Positions 24,287 through 35,369 of a stretch of 64,000 bases of DNA are shown here, piece by piece (position 1 is the first letter of the stretch; every line of letters starts with the position of its first letter). This DNA is from Verrucomicrobiota bacterium (GTDB taxonomy: Bacteria > Verrucomicrobiota > Verrucomicrobiia > Opitutales > Opitutaceae), in contig JAEKKV010000021.1 in the NCBI GenBank assembly GCA_019510185.1, forward strand, positions 30,037 through 94,036, read 5' to 3'. Below the pieces are notes generated by a model. That model was not told the DNA's origin, made no database searches, and was given only the letters and a program-made list of their open reading frames with translations. The position numbers and the translations under genes are program-made.

Positions 24287-26740
24287 TTAAATCTCCCGCC
24301 ACCAGAGCCCAAGCCCCAGCGCGGGGACGAAAAACTCCGATTCCACCCGCTGCCCGCCGCCGACGTGAAGGCTGGCGAAAAAACGTTCGTGGTCGGCGAG
24401 TTGCCGCCACTTGTCCGAGGCGATCTCTTCCCCCAGCGAAAGGGTCGCATCGTAAATCGTGGGATTGATGGCGAAGAGCAGTTGCGTCCGCCCGAGGGAG
24501 AAATCGGCGTTGTAGAGCACGACCGCCGCCGTGCTGTCGTTGGACCAGAAAAAGCGGTAAAACCCCTCGGTGGCCCGCGAAAAATGGCGCAGGAGGCGGC
24601 CGGCTTCCGACCGGCGGAAGGCGATCCAGTCGGCGAAATACGCGTGGGTGGAGGGAAAGCGGTAGATGCGCCGGTAATCGAGGGCGTTCACCTCGCCCAT
24701 CTGGTAGGTGTTGTTGATGCCCTGCTTCGAGCGGATGAAATCCTGGCCGGCCGACAGCATGGGGATGCCGATCGACATGTGCAGGAACGCGGCCATCAGG
24801 TGCGTGCGCCGGCGGTCGTTGAGCGTGGGGTGGTCGCCGTTGCCGCTGGCGTTCTCGGTGATGTTGTCGATCCAAGTCTTGTCGTCGTGCGACTCGGTGT
24901 AGTTGACCGTCTGCGCCGGCCATTTCGCGTAATACCAAGGCGAGCCCTTGAGGTAATACTCAAAGCTCTCCCGCGTGCCGCCGCCCCGCACGTAGTCGCG
25001 CACGAAATTGCGATAGCCGTCGTTCCACGAGGACCAGCCGGTGTCGCGCAACTCGCCCGCGATGTGGCCGCGAAAGCTCCACGGCTCGGCGATGAGAATA
25101 ATATCGGGCTTCACACGCTTGAGCGCGACCTCGACCTTTTTCAGCACCTCGGCGCCGACGAGGTCCGCCAGGTCGAAGCGAAAGCCGTCCACGCCGCAGG
25201 CCTCCACGAGGTGGCGGCAGCTGTCGATGATCAGGCGCGTGGCCATGGCGGCGCGCGTGCGCAGGTCGTTGCCGCAGCCGCTCCAGTTCGAGAGCTGCCC
25301 GGCGGCGTCCTGCTCGAAATAATACAGCCGGTCGACGAACATCAGGTGGGCCGGCTCGCCCACGTGGTTGTAGACGACGTCGAGGATGACCGCCATGCCG
25401 CGGCGGTGGAAGGCCGCCACCAGTGCCTGAAATTCCTTCACGCCGGAGGCGCGCACCGGGTCGGTCGCATAACTGCTCTCGGGCGAGAAGTAGTTGGCGG
25501 TCATGTAACCCCAATGGTACTCCGCGGGAGTCTTGTTATCGAACTCCTGCACGGGCTGGAGCTCCACGCAGTTCACGCCGAGCCGGTGCAGGTAAAAATC
25601 GGGGTGCTCGACCCACTTGCGCAGACCGGCGAAGCCGCGGCGCTCCTCGGCGCTCATCGCGACCGGCGCGAGCGCGGTGAGATCGCGCACATGGGCCTCG
25701 GCGATGACGAGATCGTGCCACGCGGGGGTCTTGAACGTCCGGTCCCCCTGCCCGATCCAGGCCGGATCGAGAACAATGCCGGGCCCGAGGCGGTCCACCG
25801 CCGCCAACGCGTACGGATCGAGGACCCGCTGCGTCGGGTCGAACAGCCCGAAGGCGTCGCGAGGACCGTCGATGTGGTACCAGTAAAACCAACCGTGGAG
25901 ATTTTCCGCGAGGGTGATCTCCCAGACCCCGGTCTCGCCGGGAGCGTCGGGACGCAAAGTAAGCGAATAAGTATGCGGCTCCCCCTGCTGCTCCAAGGCG
26001 GCGCACACGCACAGCGAAACGGTTTTGGCCCGTGGCGCGAAAATCCGGAAGACCGTTTCGCTTCCCCTGACGAGCGCCCCGAGCGGCAGTTCGGTCCCAA
26101 GCTGGTAGAAAAACTCGCCGGGCATGAGCGGGACGGTCTCGTCCAGCTCGCCGCCGGCCCAGCGCACCGCCAGCGATTCCGACAACGCCACCGGTTTTTC
26201 CAAGGTGAACTGAAACAGGTGCTGGCCGGTGCGGTTGGGATCGATGGAGAAGTTGAAATTTCCCGCCTCGTCGCGAAAGGCGTTGGGCGCATCGGCCCGC
26301 ACCGGCAGCCAGCGATGCGCGGCGGTCACGAACTTGAACCGCATGAGCGGATGCCGGTAAAAATGCGAAGCCGCGCCCGACCACAACAGCACGCGGTTGC
26401 CATCCAGCGACGCCGCGCGAAGGACCCAGTCGGCGTTGCCCACGGCGTCCTGCCAGCCGTTGAAATCACCCGCCAGGTAAACCGCCTCCACCGTCGGGTC
26501 GATCTCGGGATGCTCCTCGAGCCGCAGAAAGAAGAAGATCTCGTTCTTGCGATTGACGAAATAGCCGCTCTCGCAGCCAAACAAATAATCGGGGACGCGC
26601 TGCACCGACGCGAAGCGCACCGGACCGTCCAGCGCCAGCGGAGGCAGATGACGCGCCCGCCAGTCATGCAGCAATTCGACGACTCCCCGCGTGGGGGATT
26701 CGAGCCAGGCCCGGGCGATTTTTCTGGGGCGATGTGACAT
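24287..26740 (-). CDS. GH13 alpha-glucan enzyme with two N-terminal beta-sandwich modules
   Basis: 817 aa from the ATG at 26740. Two CBM48-like modules precede the barrel: one around VEAVYLAGDFNGW (85-96) and one around VFRIFAPRAKTVSLCV (230-245). The GH13 catalytic regions are complete: VILDVVYNHVGE (451-462), GVDGFRFDLADL with nucleophile D523, IAEPWSF with acid/base E552, and TESHDD with the third Asp at about 619. This fits pullulanase, isoamylase or a debranching-type enzyme acting on glycogen or starch; no signal peptide is seen, so it is probably cytoplasmic and works on stored glycogen. It does not carry the branching-enzyme spacing. It is divergent from mnmA. Confidence 0.9.
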   Translation of the reverse strand: MSHRPRKIARAWLESPTRGVVELLHDWRARHLPPLALDGPVRFASVQRVPDYLFGCESGYFVNRKNEIFFFLRLEEHPEIDPTVEAVYLAGDFNGWQDAVGNADWVLRAASLDGNRVLLWSGAASHFYRHPLMRFKFVTAAHRWLPVRADAPNAFRDEAGNFNFSIDPNRTGQHLFQFTLEKPVALSESLAVRWAGGELDETVPLMPGEFFYQLGTELPLGALVRGSETVFRIFAPRAKTVSLCVCAALEQQGEPHTYSLTLRPDAPGETGVWEITLAENLHGWFYWYHIDGPRDAFGLFDPTQRVLDPYALAAVDRLGPGIVLDPAWIGQGDRTFKTPAWHDLVIAEAHVRDLTALAPVAMSAEERRGFAGLRKWVEHPDFYLHRLGVNCVELQPVQEFDNKTPAEYHWGYMTANYFSPESSYATDPVRASGVKEFQALVAAFHRRGMAVILDVVYNHVGEPAHLMFVDRLYYFEQDAAGQLSNWSGCGNDLRTRAAMATRLIIDSCRHLVEACGVDGFRFDLADLVGAEVLKKVEVALKRVKPDIILIAEPWSFRGHIAGELRDTGWSSWNDGYRNFVRDYVRGGGTRESFEYYLKGSPWYYAKWPAQTVNYTESHDDKTWIDNITENASGNGDHPTLNDRRRTHLMAAFLHMSIGIPMLSAGQDFIRSKQGINNTYQMGEVNALDYRRIYRFPSTHAYFADWIAFRRSEAGRLLRHFSRATEGFYRFFWSNDSTAAVVLYNADFSLGRTQLLFAINPTIYDATLSLGEEIASDKWRQLADHERFFASLHVGGGQRVESEFFVPALGLGLWWREI

Positions 26741-26863
26741 GGAAGCAGCGATCCGCTCATCATCCGGCGTGCCAACTTGCGCACAAGATTGAAAGCAGGC
26801 CGGCACCAAGTGTCACAAGCGGTTGACAAACCGAGCATCCCTCCCACGTCGTGATGCACGACC

Positions 26864-27946
26864 GTGCCCTCATCCGAAAAAATCCTCGTCGCCATGTCCG
26901 GCGGAGTCGACAGCTCCGTCGCCGCGCTCCTGCTCAAGCAGCAGAGCCACGACCTCGTCGGTGCCTACATGAAAAACTGGATCAACGAGGACAACATCAT
27001 CGGCCACTGTCCGTGGCAGCAGGACATCGAGGACGCGCGTGCGGTTTGCGACCGGCTCGGCATCGAATTCCGCGTGGTGAACCTCATGCAGGAATACCGC
27101 GAGCGGGTCGTCGCCTACCTTCTCGACGGCTACCGGCGTGGGTTGACGCCCAACCCCGACATCATGTGCAACCGCGAGATCAAGTTCGGGGTGTTTCGCG
27201 CCTGGGCGAAGGACCACGGCTTCGCCGCCGTCGCCACCGGCCACTACGCGCGGCGCGAAGCCCTCGCCAGCGGCGGCTTTTCCCTCGTCGAAGGCGCGGA
27301 CAAAAACAAAGACCAATCCTATTTCCTCGCGCTGCTCTCTCAGGAGCAGCTCGCCGACGCGCGTTTTCCCATCGGCCACCTGCCCAAGCCCGAGCTGCGC
27401 CGGCTCGCCGCCGAGGCCGGTCTGGCCACCGCGCAGAAAAAAGACAGCCAGGGCATCTGCTTCATCGGCGAGGTCAAGATGCAGGATTTCCTGCACCAGT
27501 ACGTGCCCGACCAGCCCGGCCCGATCGTGCGCGCGACCGACGGCCGGGAGCTCGGCCGCCACCGCGGCCTGCATTATTACACCCTCGGCCAGCGCAAGGG
27601 CATCGGCGTGCCGTCCAACACCGACAACCTGGCCTATGTCGTGACCGGCAAGCGCGCCGAGGACAACGCCCTGCTCGTGGCTTTCGACCGAGCCGACGCG
27701 CCCGGCCTGTTTCAAACCGAGGTGCGCGTGCACTCGCTCCAGTGGAACACTGCTCCGGTCACGACCGCGCAAAAACTGGAAGGCCGGGTGCGCTACCGCG
27801 ATCCGCGCGTGCCGCTCGAGTTCATCCCCGAAGGCGGCGACACCGCGCTCATCCGCTTCGCCCAGCCGCAACGCGGCCTCGCCGCCGGACAAATCCTCGC
27901 GTTGCACGACGGCGAGCGCCTGCTGGGAGGCGGCGTGTATGTTTAA
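26864..27946 (+). CDS. mnmA: tRNA-specific 2-thiouridylase MnmA
   Basis: 360 aa from a GTG at 26864; no in-frame ATG lies near, and the P-loop follows at once ([17 protein letters not shown]). The catalytic cysteines are in [12 protein letters not shown] and [10 protein letters not shown]. The later TLGQRKGIG block and beta-barrel domain are typical. MnmA thiolates U34 of tRNA Lys, Glu and Gln. It is divergent from the GH13 gene and followed after 42 bases by the FUSC gene on the same strand. Confidence 0.97.
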   Translation: MPSSEKILVAMSGGVDSSVAALLLKQQSHDLVGAYMKNWINEDNIIGHCPWQQDIEDARAVCDRLGIEFRVVNLMQEYRERVVAYLLDGYRRGLTPNPDIMCNREIKFGVFRAWAKDHGFAAVATGHYARREALASGGFSLVEGADKNKDQSYFLALLSQEQLADARFPIGHLPKPELRRLAAEAGLATAQKKDSQGICFIGEVKMQDFLHQYVPDQPGPIVRATDGRELGRHRGLHYYTLGQRKGIGVPSNTDNLAYVVTGKRAEDNALLVAFDRADAPGLFQTEVRVHSLQWNTAPVTTAQKLEGRVRYRDPRVPLEFIPEGGDTALIRFAQPQRGLAAGQILALHDGERLLGGGVYV

Positions 27947-27988
27947 AGACGTGACCCGGCCACGGGCCGTGGCTGAAATTTACCCCCG

Positions 27989-30190
27989 ATGAACACGGCG
28001 AAGCTATCGGCCGAGGCGGGAAAGGTGATCCAGCAGGAATCGCTCCGCCCCGAGCTCACCCGCGCGCTGCGCGGCACGGCCGCCTTCGTCGGGCCGCTCT
28101 TGTTGTTTCAGGTCATCGGGGCGACCGCCGACGTCTATTTCGCGGCCATCGGGGCGCAGATCGTTGCGCTGACCGATGTGCGCGGGGCATATCGCTTTCG
28201 TCTCACCATTCTGCTGACCGTAGCCGCGGTCATCACCGGCGCCACCCTGCTCGGCGCGCTCGCCAGCCAGCAGGCCGTCGTCGCCGTGCTGGGCATGGGC
28301 GTCCTCGCGCTGCTCGCCGGTTTATGGCGGCACTTGAGCTGGGATTACGGCCCCGGCCTGGGTGTCTCCTCCGCCCTGCTCTTCATCGTGGGAATTGCCC
28401 TGCCGCCGGGACATGGCTCCATCCTGCACCACGCCGGGTTCACGCTGCTGGGCGCCTGCTGGGGCATCGGGCTGCACGCGTTGTTCTGGCCGTTCCGGCC
28501 GCAGCATGCGCTTCGTCAGGCGACAGCCGAAAGCTGGCTGGCGGTATCCGAATTGTTCGCCGCCATGCGTCCGGACGCGACCCATCCCGACCAGGACCGG
28601 ACGAAGCTCACGGCCGCCCGCGAACTGGAACTGCGCACCACACTGGACCGGACCGCCGGCACACTCGCCGCCGCCACAACCCGGCGCACGGCTGCGTTGG
28701 TCGCCCACCTGACCGAGCTGCACCTGACGGCGGCCCGGCTGGGCACGCGGGCGGTCGCGCTCAACACCGTGCTCGAAGGGCTGCAGGCGCGCCCCGATTT
28801 CGCGCGCATCACGCCCACGGTCGACTCGGTCCTGCATGCGTTCACCAATCTGACGCGATCGGTCGCCCTCACCACGATCACGCACCGGCCGGAAAACTTC
28901 GCCATCTCCGAGGTACGGCTGCGGCGGTGCGCCAACCTCGTCAGCGTTCTCGCCGGCCACCTTGACTCCTTCCGCTCCGACGACGTGGAGATTGCGATGG
29001 CACGGGAACTCCTGCGCCAGATCGACACCCATCTCTCAGCCACCGGAAAAGCACTGCGGGAAACCGTCGATCGCGGGGCCGCGCCGGTCGGTTTTCCCCT
29101 GCGGCTGCCCGATCTCAGCGTGTTGTCCCCGCGCGCCCTGGGCGCCTGGCTCAATCCCGCGCCGCACCTCGATCCCATGCTGGTGCGGCACACCTTGCGC
29201 ATGGTCGTGCTGACGATGGCCGGCATCGCCCTGTACAAGGTGTTGGACGTTCCGCGCGGCTACTGGATCGCGTTCACCGTCATCGTCGTGCTCCAGCCCG
29301 ACTATGGCGCCACCCGCAAACGCGCCGGCCAGCGCATTCTCGGCACGCTGGCGGGCAGCCTGGTTGCCAGCGGCCTGCTCTGGATAAAAATGCCGCTGCC
29401 CCTGCTCGACGTGCTGATCGCCGCGAGCGTCTTCGGTTTCGCCTACAACCAGAAGCAGCGCTACGGCCTCGCCGTTTTTTTCATCACACTGATGCTCGTG
29501 TTTCTCACCGAGACCACCGCGCCGGTGACAATGGAGTTCACCGCCACCCGTCTGCTTTGCAACCTGGCCGGCGGAGGACTCGCCCTCATCGGAGCCCTGC
29601 TCTTCTGGCCAAGCTGGGAACGCCAGCGCTTCCCGTTCGCCATGGCGTCCGCGATTCGCGCCAACCAGGTTTATCTGGAGGCGGTGACCGGGTGCATTTT
29701 TGCGGGAACGGCCTTCGTGAGCTCCGCGGTGCAGACCAAACGCGCAGCGGAAGACGCCAACAGCAACGCCTCCGCCTCCCTTCAGCGCATGCTGGGCGAA
29801 CCGGCCAATCGCCGGAGCAACGCCGAACTCGCGGCCGCCCTCGCCCACGGCAATGTTCGCATGACCCGAGCCATCACGATTCTGGCGATCCAGATCCACG
29901 CCGGCGCACCCGTCGTGGCCCCCGCGCTCCTCCAAGCCGTGCGTCAAACCGGCGAGGCCTTGGACGCGCTCGCCAAGGCCATCGAAACCGAAGAGGCGGC
30001 CGCCGCCGAGGTCTCGCAACGGATCCAGGCGCTCGACCGGCTGGAGACTCCGTCCGCGGACGAACGCCAGCTCTTGGTGCGCACGCAGCTCGGGAAGATC
30101 GCCACGGAAATGAGCGCGATGCTTCTCGCCATCACCCAAACGGGAACCGCCGCCGGCGAGCGGGCGCCGCTTACAACGCCAGCTCTTTGA
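27989..30190 (+). CDS. FUSC-family membrane protein (YccS-like)
   Basis: 733 aa. Two hydrophobic bundles, about residues 28-170 and 405-545, each with five to six membrane helices, flank a long alpha-helical cytoplasmic region and end in a second soluble helical part. The second bundle has the FUSC signature RGYWIAFTVIVVLQPDYGAT, then RAGQRILGTLAGSLVAS. Related proteins are fusaric-acid resistance or aromatic-acid efflux components, or YccS-type inner membrane proteins of unknown cargo. There is no nearby periplasmic adaptor or outer membrane channel gene. Its 3' end overlaps the TPR lipoprotein gene convergently by 20 bases. Confidence 0.87.
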   Translation: MNTAKLSAEAGKVIQQESLRPELTRALRGTAAFVGPLLLFQVIGATADVYFAAIGAQIVALTDVRGAYRFRLTILLTVAAVITGATLLGALASQQAVVAVLGMGVLALLAGLWRHLSWDYGPGLGVSSALLFIVGIALPPGHGSILHHAGFTLLGACWGIGLHALFWPFRPQHALRQATAESWLAVSELFAAMRPDATHPDQDRTKLTAARELELRTTLDRTAGTLAAATTRRTAALVAHLTELHLTAARLGTRAVALNTVLEGLQARPDFARITPTVDSVLHAFTNLTRSVALTTITHRPENFAISEVRLRRCANLVSVLAGHLDSFRSDDVEIAMARELLRQIDTHLSATGKALRETVDRGAAPVGFPLRLPDLSVLSPRALGAWLNPAPHLDPMLVRHTLRMVVLTMAGIALYKVLDVPRGYWIAFTVIVVLQPDYGATRKRAGQRILGTLAGSLVASGLLWIKMPLPLLDVLIAASVFGFAYNQKQRYGLAVFFITLMLVFLTETTAPVTMEFTATRLLCNLAGGGLALIGALLFWPSWERQRFPFAMASAIRANQVYLEAVTGCIFAGTAFVSSAVQTKRAAEDANSNASASLQRMLGEPANRRSNAELAAALAHGNVRMTRAITILAIQIHAGAPVVAPALLQAVRQTGEALDALAKAIETEEAAAAEVSQRIQALDRLETPSADERQLLVRTQLGKIATEMSAMLLAITQTGTAAGERAPLTTPAL

Positions 30191-30671
30191 ACTGGTCGGT
30201 CTGGAACGTGTGCGGCAGACCGCGAGGGTCGGCCATCTGCCGGAGCATCGGACTGTCCGGGTGATCCTTCAGGCTCTGCTCAAGAAATTTCAAGGCGTCG
30301 TCCCTGCGACCGAGCAACGCCAGCACCCAGGCCTGCTGGGCGAGATCCTCGTCCTTTTTCTCACGATCGTAGCGATCCTTGTGCAGCTCCAGCGCGTGCT
30401 TGTAGGCCTTGCGCGCGCCGTCGAGGTTGTCCTGACGGCGGCGGGACATGCCGAGAAGAACCCAGTATTCCGGAAAATCTTCGCGCAAAGTGATCGCGCG
30501 CTGGAACAGCTCCTCCGCCCGGCTGTACTCGCGAATTTGAAAGGCGAATTGCGCTTCGCTGATCAGGTTTTCCACCGCGAGTTTTTCCGTGGGGGAAAGT
30601 TCCTTGGGCTTGCCCTTGCAGCCACCCAGCAGGGCGAGGGCGAAACAGAGAAAGAGGACGAGGGGTTTCAT
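30171..30671 (-). CDS. TPR-repeat lipoprotein
   Basis: 166 aa. A hydrophobic signal with lipobox LLGGC (Cys18) and a Lys-rich linker. Two to three tetratricopeptide repeats follow: AQFAFQIREYSRAEELFQRA, PEYWVLLGMSRRRQDNLDGA, and WVLALLGRRDDALKFLEQSL. It probably works as an envelope scaffold. It lies 11 bases downstream of the PilB/GspE-like ATPase gene in the same direction, which suggests a pilotin-like or assembly role for the same machine; that is inference. Confidence 0.86.
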   Translation of the reverse strand: MKPLVLFLCFALALLGGCKGKPKELSPTEKLAVENLISEAQFAFQIREYSRAEELFQRAITLREDFPEYWVLLGMSRRRQDNLDGARKAYKHALELHKDRYDREKKDEDLAQQAWVLALLGRRDDALKFLEQSLKDHPDSPMLRQMADPRGLPHTFQTDQFKELAL

Positions 30672-30681
30672 GGAAAGAAAA

Positions 30682-32394
30682 TCAGAGGTCAGGGGGAACG
30701 TTGGCGATCGCCTCCTCGATGGTGGTGAAACCTTCCTTCACCTTGAGCAGAGAATCCTGGTGCAGGGTCTTCATTCCGGCGCGCATGGCGATCTTCTTCA
30801 GCTCGGCGGTTTCCATGCCCTTGTTGATGCCTTCGATGAGCTCCTCGGTGGTGACCATGAGCTCGTGGATACCCACCCGGCCCTTGTAACCGGAGCCGCC
30901 GCACTTGGGACAGCCCTTGGGGTTGGCCTTGTAGATCGGACCGCTCCAGCCCAGCGCTTTTTCCAACAACTCCTTTTCGCGCGCGGTCGGTTCCGTCTGC
31001 TGGCGGCACTGCTTGCACACGCGGCGCATGAGGCGCTGGGCGCACACGCACAGCATCGAGGAGGAAATCATGAACGGCTCGATGCCCATGTCGGTGAGAC
31101 GGGCGACGGTGCTGGGGGCGTCGTTGGTATGGAGCGTGGAGATGAGCAAATGGCCGGTGAGCGCGGCCTCGACGGCGATGTTGGCAGTTTCCTTGTCTCG
31201 AATTTCGCCCACGAGAATGATGTCGGGGTCCTGACGGAGAAAGGCGCGAAGCGCGCTGGCAAAGGTCAGCCCGATCTGCCGGTGCATCTGCATCTGGTTG
31301 ATGCCGGCGAGCGTGTACTCGATGGGATCCTCGGCGGTGCGGATCACGAGTTCGGGGGAGTTGATTTCGTTGAGCGCCGAATAAAGCGTCATCGATTTGC
31401 CCGAGCCGGTGGGGCCGCAGTGCAGGATCATGCCATAGGGCTGGCGGATGACCTCGCGATACTTGGCCAGATTCTCCTCGGAGAAACCCAGCGCGGTCAT
31501 GGGCAGCGTGGATTTCTGCTTGTCGAGAATACGCATGACCACGCCTTCGCCGTGGTTGAGCGGCGCGGTGGAAACACGCAGATCGATGTCGACCCCCTTT
31601 TTCGTGTACTGCTTGAAGACAATGCGTCCGTCCTGCGGCAGCCGGCGTTCGGCGATGTCGAGGTTGCACATGATCTTGAACCGGGCGACCAACGCGGGCC
31701 CGACCTTCGCCGGCAGGCGGAGTTTTTCCTGGCACACGCCGTCGATGCGATAACGGACGACGAGTTCCTTTTCCTGCGGCTCAATGTGAATGTCGGACGT
31801 CCCGGCATAGTAGGCGTCCTCGATGATGCGGTTGGAAAGCTGGATGATCGGGCCGGATTCCTCGCTGACGTCCTCGCTCACCTCGCCGGTCTCGCCGCCG
31901 AGGCCATACTCGGCGCCGATCTCCTTCACGACATCCTCGAAGCCCACGGACTTCTGGCTGTTGTCCTTGACGAACTTGTCGCGGATTTCTTTTTCCCGGC
32001 CCAGCAGGCGGACCACGCGCATGCCGGTCATTTCCTGGATCTTGACCGGCAGCGTCACCTCAAACGGATTCGCGAAGGCCACGAGGAGGATATCCCCCAC
32101 CTGCCCCACCGGGACCACCAGATGCTCCTGGCAAAACTCCAAGGGGATCCGCTCAAAGGTCTGCGGCGTCACGCGGTAGCGCGCGACGTTGAAAGGCGCC
32201 AGGCCGGCCGCGCGGGCGCGCGCCACAAAAATCTGAAAGACCGTGACGCGGTATTCTTCCTGCAGAAGACGATCGAGGGCGTCACCGCTGAGATCGGCGG
32301 GGTGCTGGACAAGCGCATCGCGCTGCTCCGTGGTGAGGCGGCCGGCCTCGACCAATTTGGCGACGATCAGGGATTGGATTTTTCCGAGGGGCAT
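30682..32394 (-). CDS. Type IV pilus / type II secretion assembly ATPase (PilB/GspE)
   Basis: 570 aa. The N-terminal MshEN-like region (about 1-150) is followed by the T2SSE ATPase domain: Walker [13 protein letters not shown] at about 325-336, the Asp box ([15 protein letters not shown]), the His box ([15 protein letters not shown]), and the tetracysteine zinc site CKQC ... CPKC. It supplies ATP hydrolysis for pilin or pseudopilin polymerisation at the inner membrane. PilB and GspE cannot be told apart from sequence alone. No other pilus gene is adjacent; the two flanking small genes may be accessory. The start is an ATG with 5 bases to the upstream gene. Confidence 0.93.
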   Translation of the reverse strand: MPLGKIQSLIVAKLVEAGRLTTEQRDALVQHPADLSGDALDRLLQEEYRVTVFQIFVARARAAGLAPFNVARYRVTPQTFERIPLEFCQEHLVVPVGQVGDILLVAFANPFEVTLPVKIQEMTGMRVVRLLGREKEIRDKFVKDNSQKSVGFEDVVKEIGAEYGLGGETGEVSEDVSEESGPIIQLSNRIIEDAYYAGTSDIHIEPQEKELVVRYRIDGVCQEKLRLPAKVGPALVARFKIMCNLDIAERRLPQDGRIVFKQYTKKGVDIDLRVSTAPLNHGEGVVMRILDKQKSTLPMTALGFSEENLAKYREVIRQPYGMILHCGPTGSGKSMTLYSALNEINSPELVIRTAEDPIEYTLAGINQMQMHRQIGLTFASALRAFLRQDPDIILVGEIRDKETANIAVEAALTGHLLISTLHTNDAPSTVARLTDMGIEPFMISSSMLCVCAQRLMRRVCKQCRQQTEPTAREKELLEKALGWSGPIYKANPKGCPKCGGSGYKGRVGIHELMVTTEELIEGINKGMETAELKKIAMRAGMKTLHQDSLLKVKEGFTTIEEAIANVPPDL

Positions 32395-32399
32395 GGGTC

Positions 32400-32915
32400 T
32401 CAGGCGGCCGGCTGGCCGGGGGCTTTGCCGCCGCGTTCCGCTTCGATTTTCTCAAAGCAATCCGCGAGCATTTCCAAGGTGGTGCCGAACCAGATGATGG
32501 GTCCGCCCAGCTGCTTTTCCCAATAGGTGCGCACCGCCGGGCTCAGGTAATAGGCCGTGGCGACGAAATGCACGTCCTCCTCGCGATCGAACGGCAGCGT
32601 CCAGGTGGCCCAGCAAGCGCCGACGTCCACCGCCTTGCGCAAGTCCTCGGAAACTTCATACGCCCGCAGATCGACCAAGCCCGCGCCATGCTCGTCGGCG
32701 ATGTGAAGCAAGGCGTCCTCCTCGCGCAGGATCTTGAGCTCGTAGGCCAGGATGCCCAGCAGCGTGCTCTGGCGGGGGTTGTCGGTGGCCACCAACTCCA
32801 GGAGACGCTCATTGGCCGCCTCGAGGTTTTCGATTTTCACCAAGTTGGCCTCCACGAGATTCGCCCCCAGCAGGCGATTGGAGCGCATGAGGAGGGAACG
32901 GTGTTCGGGACTCAT
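32400..32915 (-). CDS. GspE N-terminal-like companion of the assembly ATPase
   Basis: 171 aa, ends 5 bases before the ATPase start, so surely cotranscribed. The second half, [20 protein letters not shown], then [20 protein letters not shown], has the layout of the T2SSE/MshEN N-terminal fold (a beta-strand reading VxFVATAxxxSP, followed by a helix and GxxI). The first half ([26 protein letters not shown]) is helical and also fits the start of an MshEN domain. So it is a stand-alone copy of the ATPase N-terminal domain, perhaps a regulatory subunit, and it may bind cyclic di-GMP like other MshEN domains; that is inference. Confidence 0.7.
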   Translation of the reverse strand: MSPEHRSLLMRSNRLLGANLVEANLVKIENLEAANERLLELVATDNPRQSTLLGILAYELKILREEDALLHIADEHGAGLVDLRAYEVSEDLRKAVDVGACWATWTLPFDREEDVHFVATAYYLSPAVRTYWEKQLGGPIIWFGTTLEMLADCFEKIEAERGGKAPGQPAA

Positions 32916-32928
32916 GACAAAAAGGGGA

Positions 32929-34050
<1,122 letters not shown>

Positions 34051-35358
34051 TCACAGCGCGAGCTTGATGCCTTTGCGGAGATAAGTCGGCACGTCGAGAT
34101 CCTGTCCCTCGAAAAGATTGCGGTCGGTTTTGTCGAAATGGCCGCGACGCTCGATTTCTCCAAACGTGAACTCGTCCTGCGCACGGCTCGCGGCGCTGCC
34201 GGCGGCGGCGGGCGCAAGCGGAAGCTCGGCCGCAGGCGGCGTCCCCGCGGGCGCCGACGAAACCGGGGAGGCCGTGGCGACGGCCGACATCGGAAGCTCA
34301 TCCGCGCGGGTCGGCGCGGGAGTCAGAACCTTCGCGACGCGGGCGGGAGTGGCCGGACGGCGCACGCCGCCGCTGCGACCGCCGACGTCACTCGTGCCCA
34401 GCACGACCAGCTCGACCTTGCCCTGCATGTCTTCGTCGATGACGGCGCCCATGATCACATGGGAGTCGCGGCCGAATTGCTCCGTCACCGCAGTCATCAT
34501 TTCGTTGACCTTGGGCAAGGTCAGATCGGTGCCGCCGACGATATTGACGAGCAGGCGGTCGGCTTTGCGCGCGAACTCGGGTGTGGCCAGCAATGGGCAA
34601 AGCTTGATGCTTTCGATCGCCTCGGTGACGGCGTTTTCGCCGGACCCGGCGCCGAGGCCGAAAAGCGTTTTGCCGCCGCGCGTGTGGAAGGCCTGGCGCA
34701 GCGTCGCGAAGTCGATGTTGATGAGACCGGTGCGGAAGAGCATCGACCAGATGGATTTCACACCGCGGCCGATCCATTCGTCGGCGCGCGCGAACGAATC
34801 CAGCGCGGTTTCACCGTCGGCGCCTTCTTGGAGAAGGATGTCGTTGGGAAGAGGAATGACGGCGTCGCAGACCTTGCGCAGAGCGATAAGACCGTCCTCG
34901 GCCTGCTTCACGCGCCGGCCGCCTTCAAAGCTGAAAGGCAGGGTGACAAAGGCGATCACGAGCGCGCCGGATTCGGCGGCAATCTCGGCCACGGTGGGGG
35001 CCGCGCCGCTGCCGGTGCCGCCGCCCATACCGGCGACGAGGAAAACGAGATCGCAGTCTTTCACCACGGTCGCGATCTTCTCGCGGTCAGCTTCGGCCGC
35101 GTCGCGCCCGAGATCGGGATCGCCGCCGGCGCCGAGGCCGCGCGTCACGGACGAACCGATGAGCACCTTGTCCTGCACGGGCGAATTGGCCAGCGCCTGA
35201 TGATCGGTGTTGATCACCGCCATTTGCAGGCGGTCGAGGTTCTCCATCTTGAGACGGTCCACCGCGTTGGAGCCGGCGCCGCCGATGCCCACGACCTTGA
35301 TCGCGATGGTGCGGTCGGTGAGAATTTCGTGCGTGAGCGGAAGTTCGTTCGGATTCAT
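34051..35358 (-). CDS. ftsZ: Cell division protein FtsZ
   Basis: 435 aa. The GTP-binding region has VVGIGGAGSNAVDRL, the tubulin signature MGGGTGSGAAP, and the synergy-loop region with ADEWIGRGVKSIW. The C-terminal tail is intact, ending DLDVPTYLRKGIKLAL, the peptide that binds FtsA. The linker (about 330-415) is Pro/Ala-rich and presumably disordered. It forms the division ring. Ala-for-Thr-like changes in the usual GGGTGTG are small (here GGGTGSG). It is 11 bases downstream of ftsA. Confidence 0.97.
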   Translation of the reverse strand: MNPNELPLTHEILTDRTIAIKVVGIGGAGSNAVDRLKMENLDRLQMAVINTDHQALANSPVQDKVLIGSSVTRGLGAGGDPDLGRDAAEADREKIATVVKDCDLVFLVAGMGGGTGSGAAPTVAEIAAESGALVIAFVTLPFSFEGGRRVKQAEDGLIALRKVCDAVIPLPNDILLQEGADGETALDSFARADEWIGRGVKSIWSMLFRTGLINIDFATLRQAFHTRGGKTLFGLGAGSGENAVTEAIESIKLCPLLATPEFARKADRLLVNIVGGTDLTLPKVNEMMTAVTEQFGRDSHVIMGAVIDEDMQGKVELVVLGTSDVGGRSGGVRRPATPARVAKVLTPAPTRADELPMSAVATASPVSSAPAGTPPAAELPLAPAAAGSAASRAQDEFTFGEIERRGHFDKTDRNLFEGQDLDVPTYLRKGIKLAL

Positions 35359-35369
35359 GGCGGCCTGGA

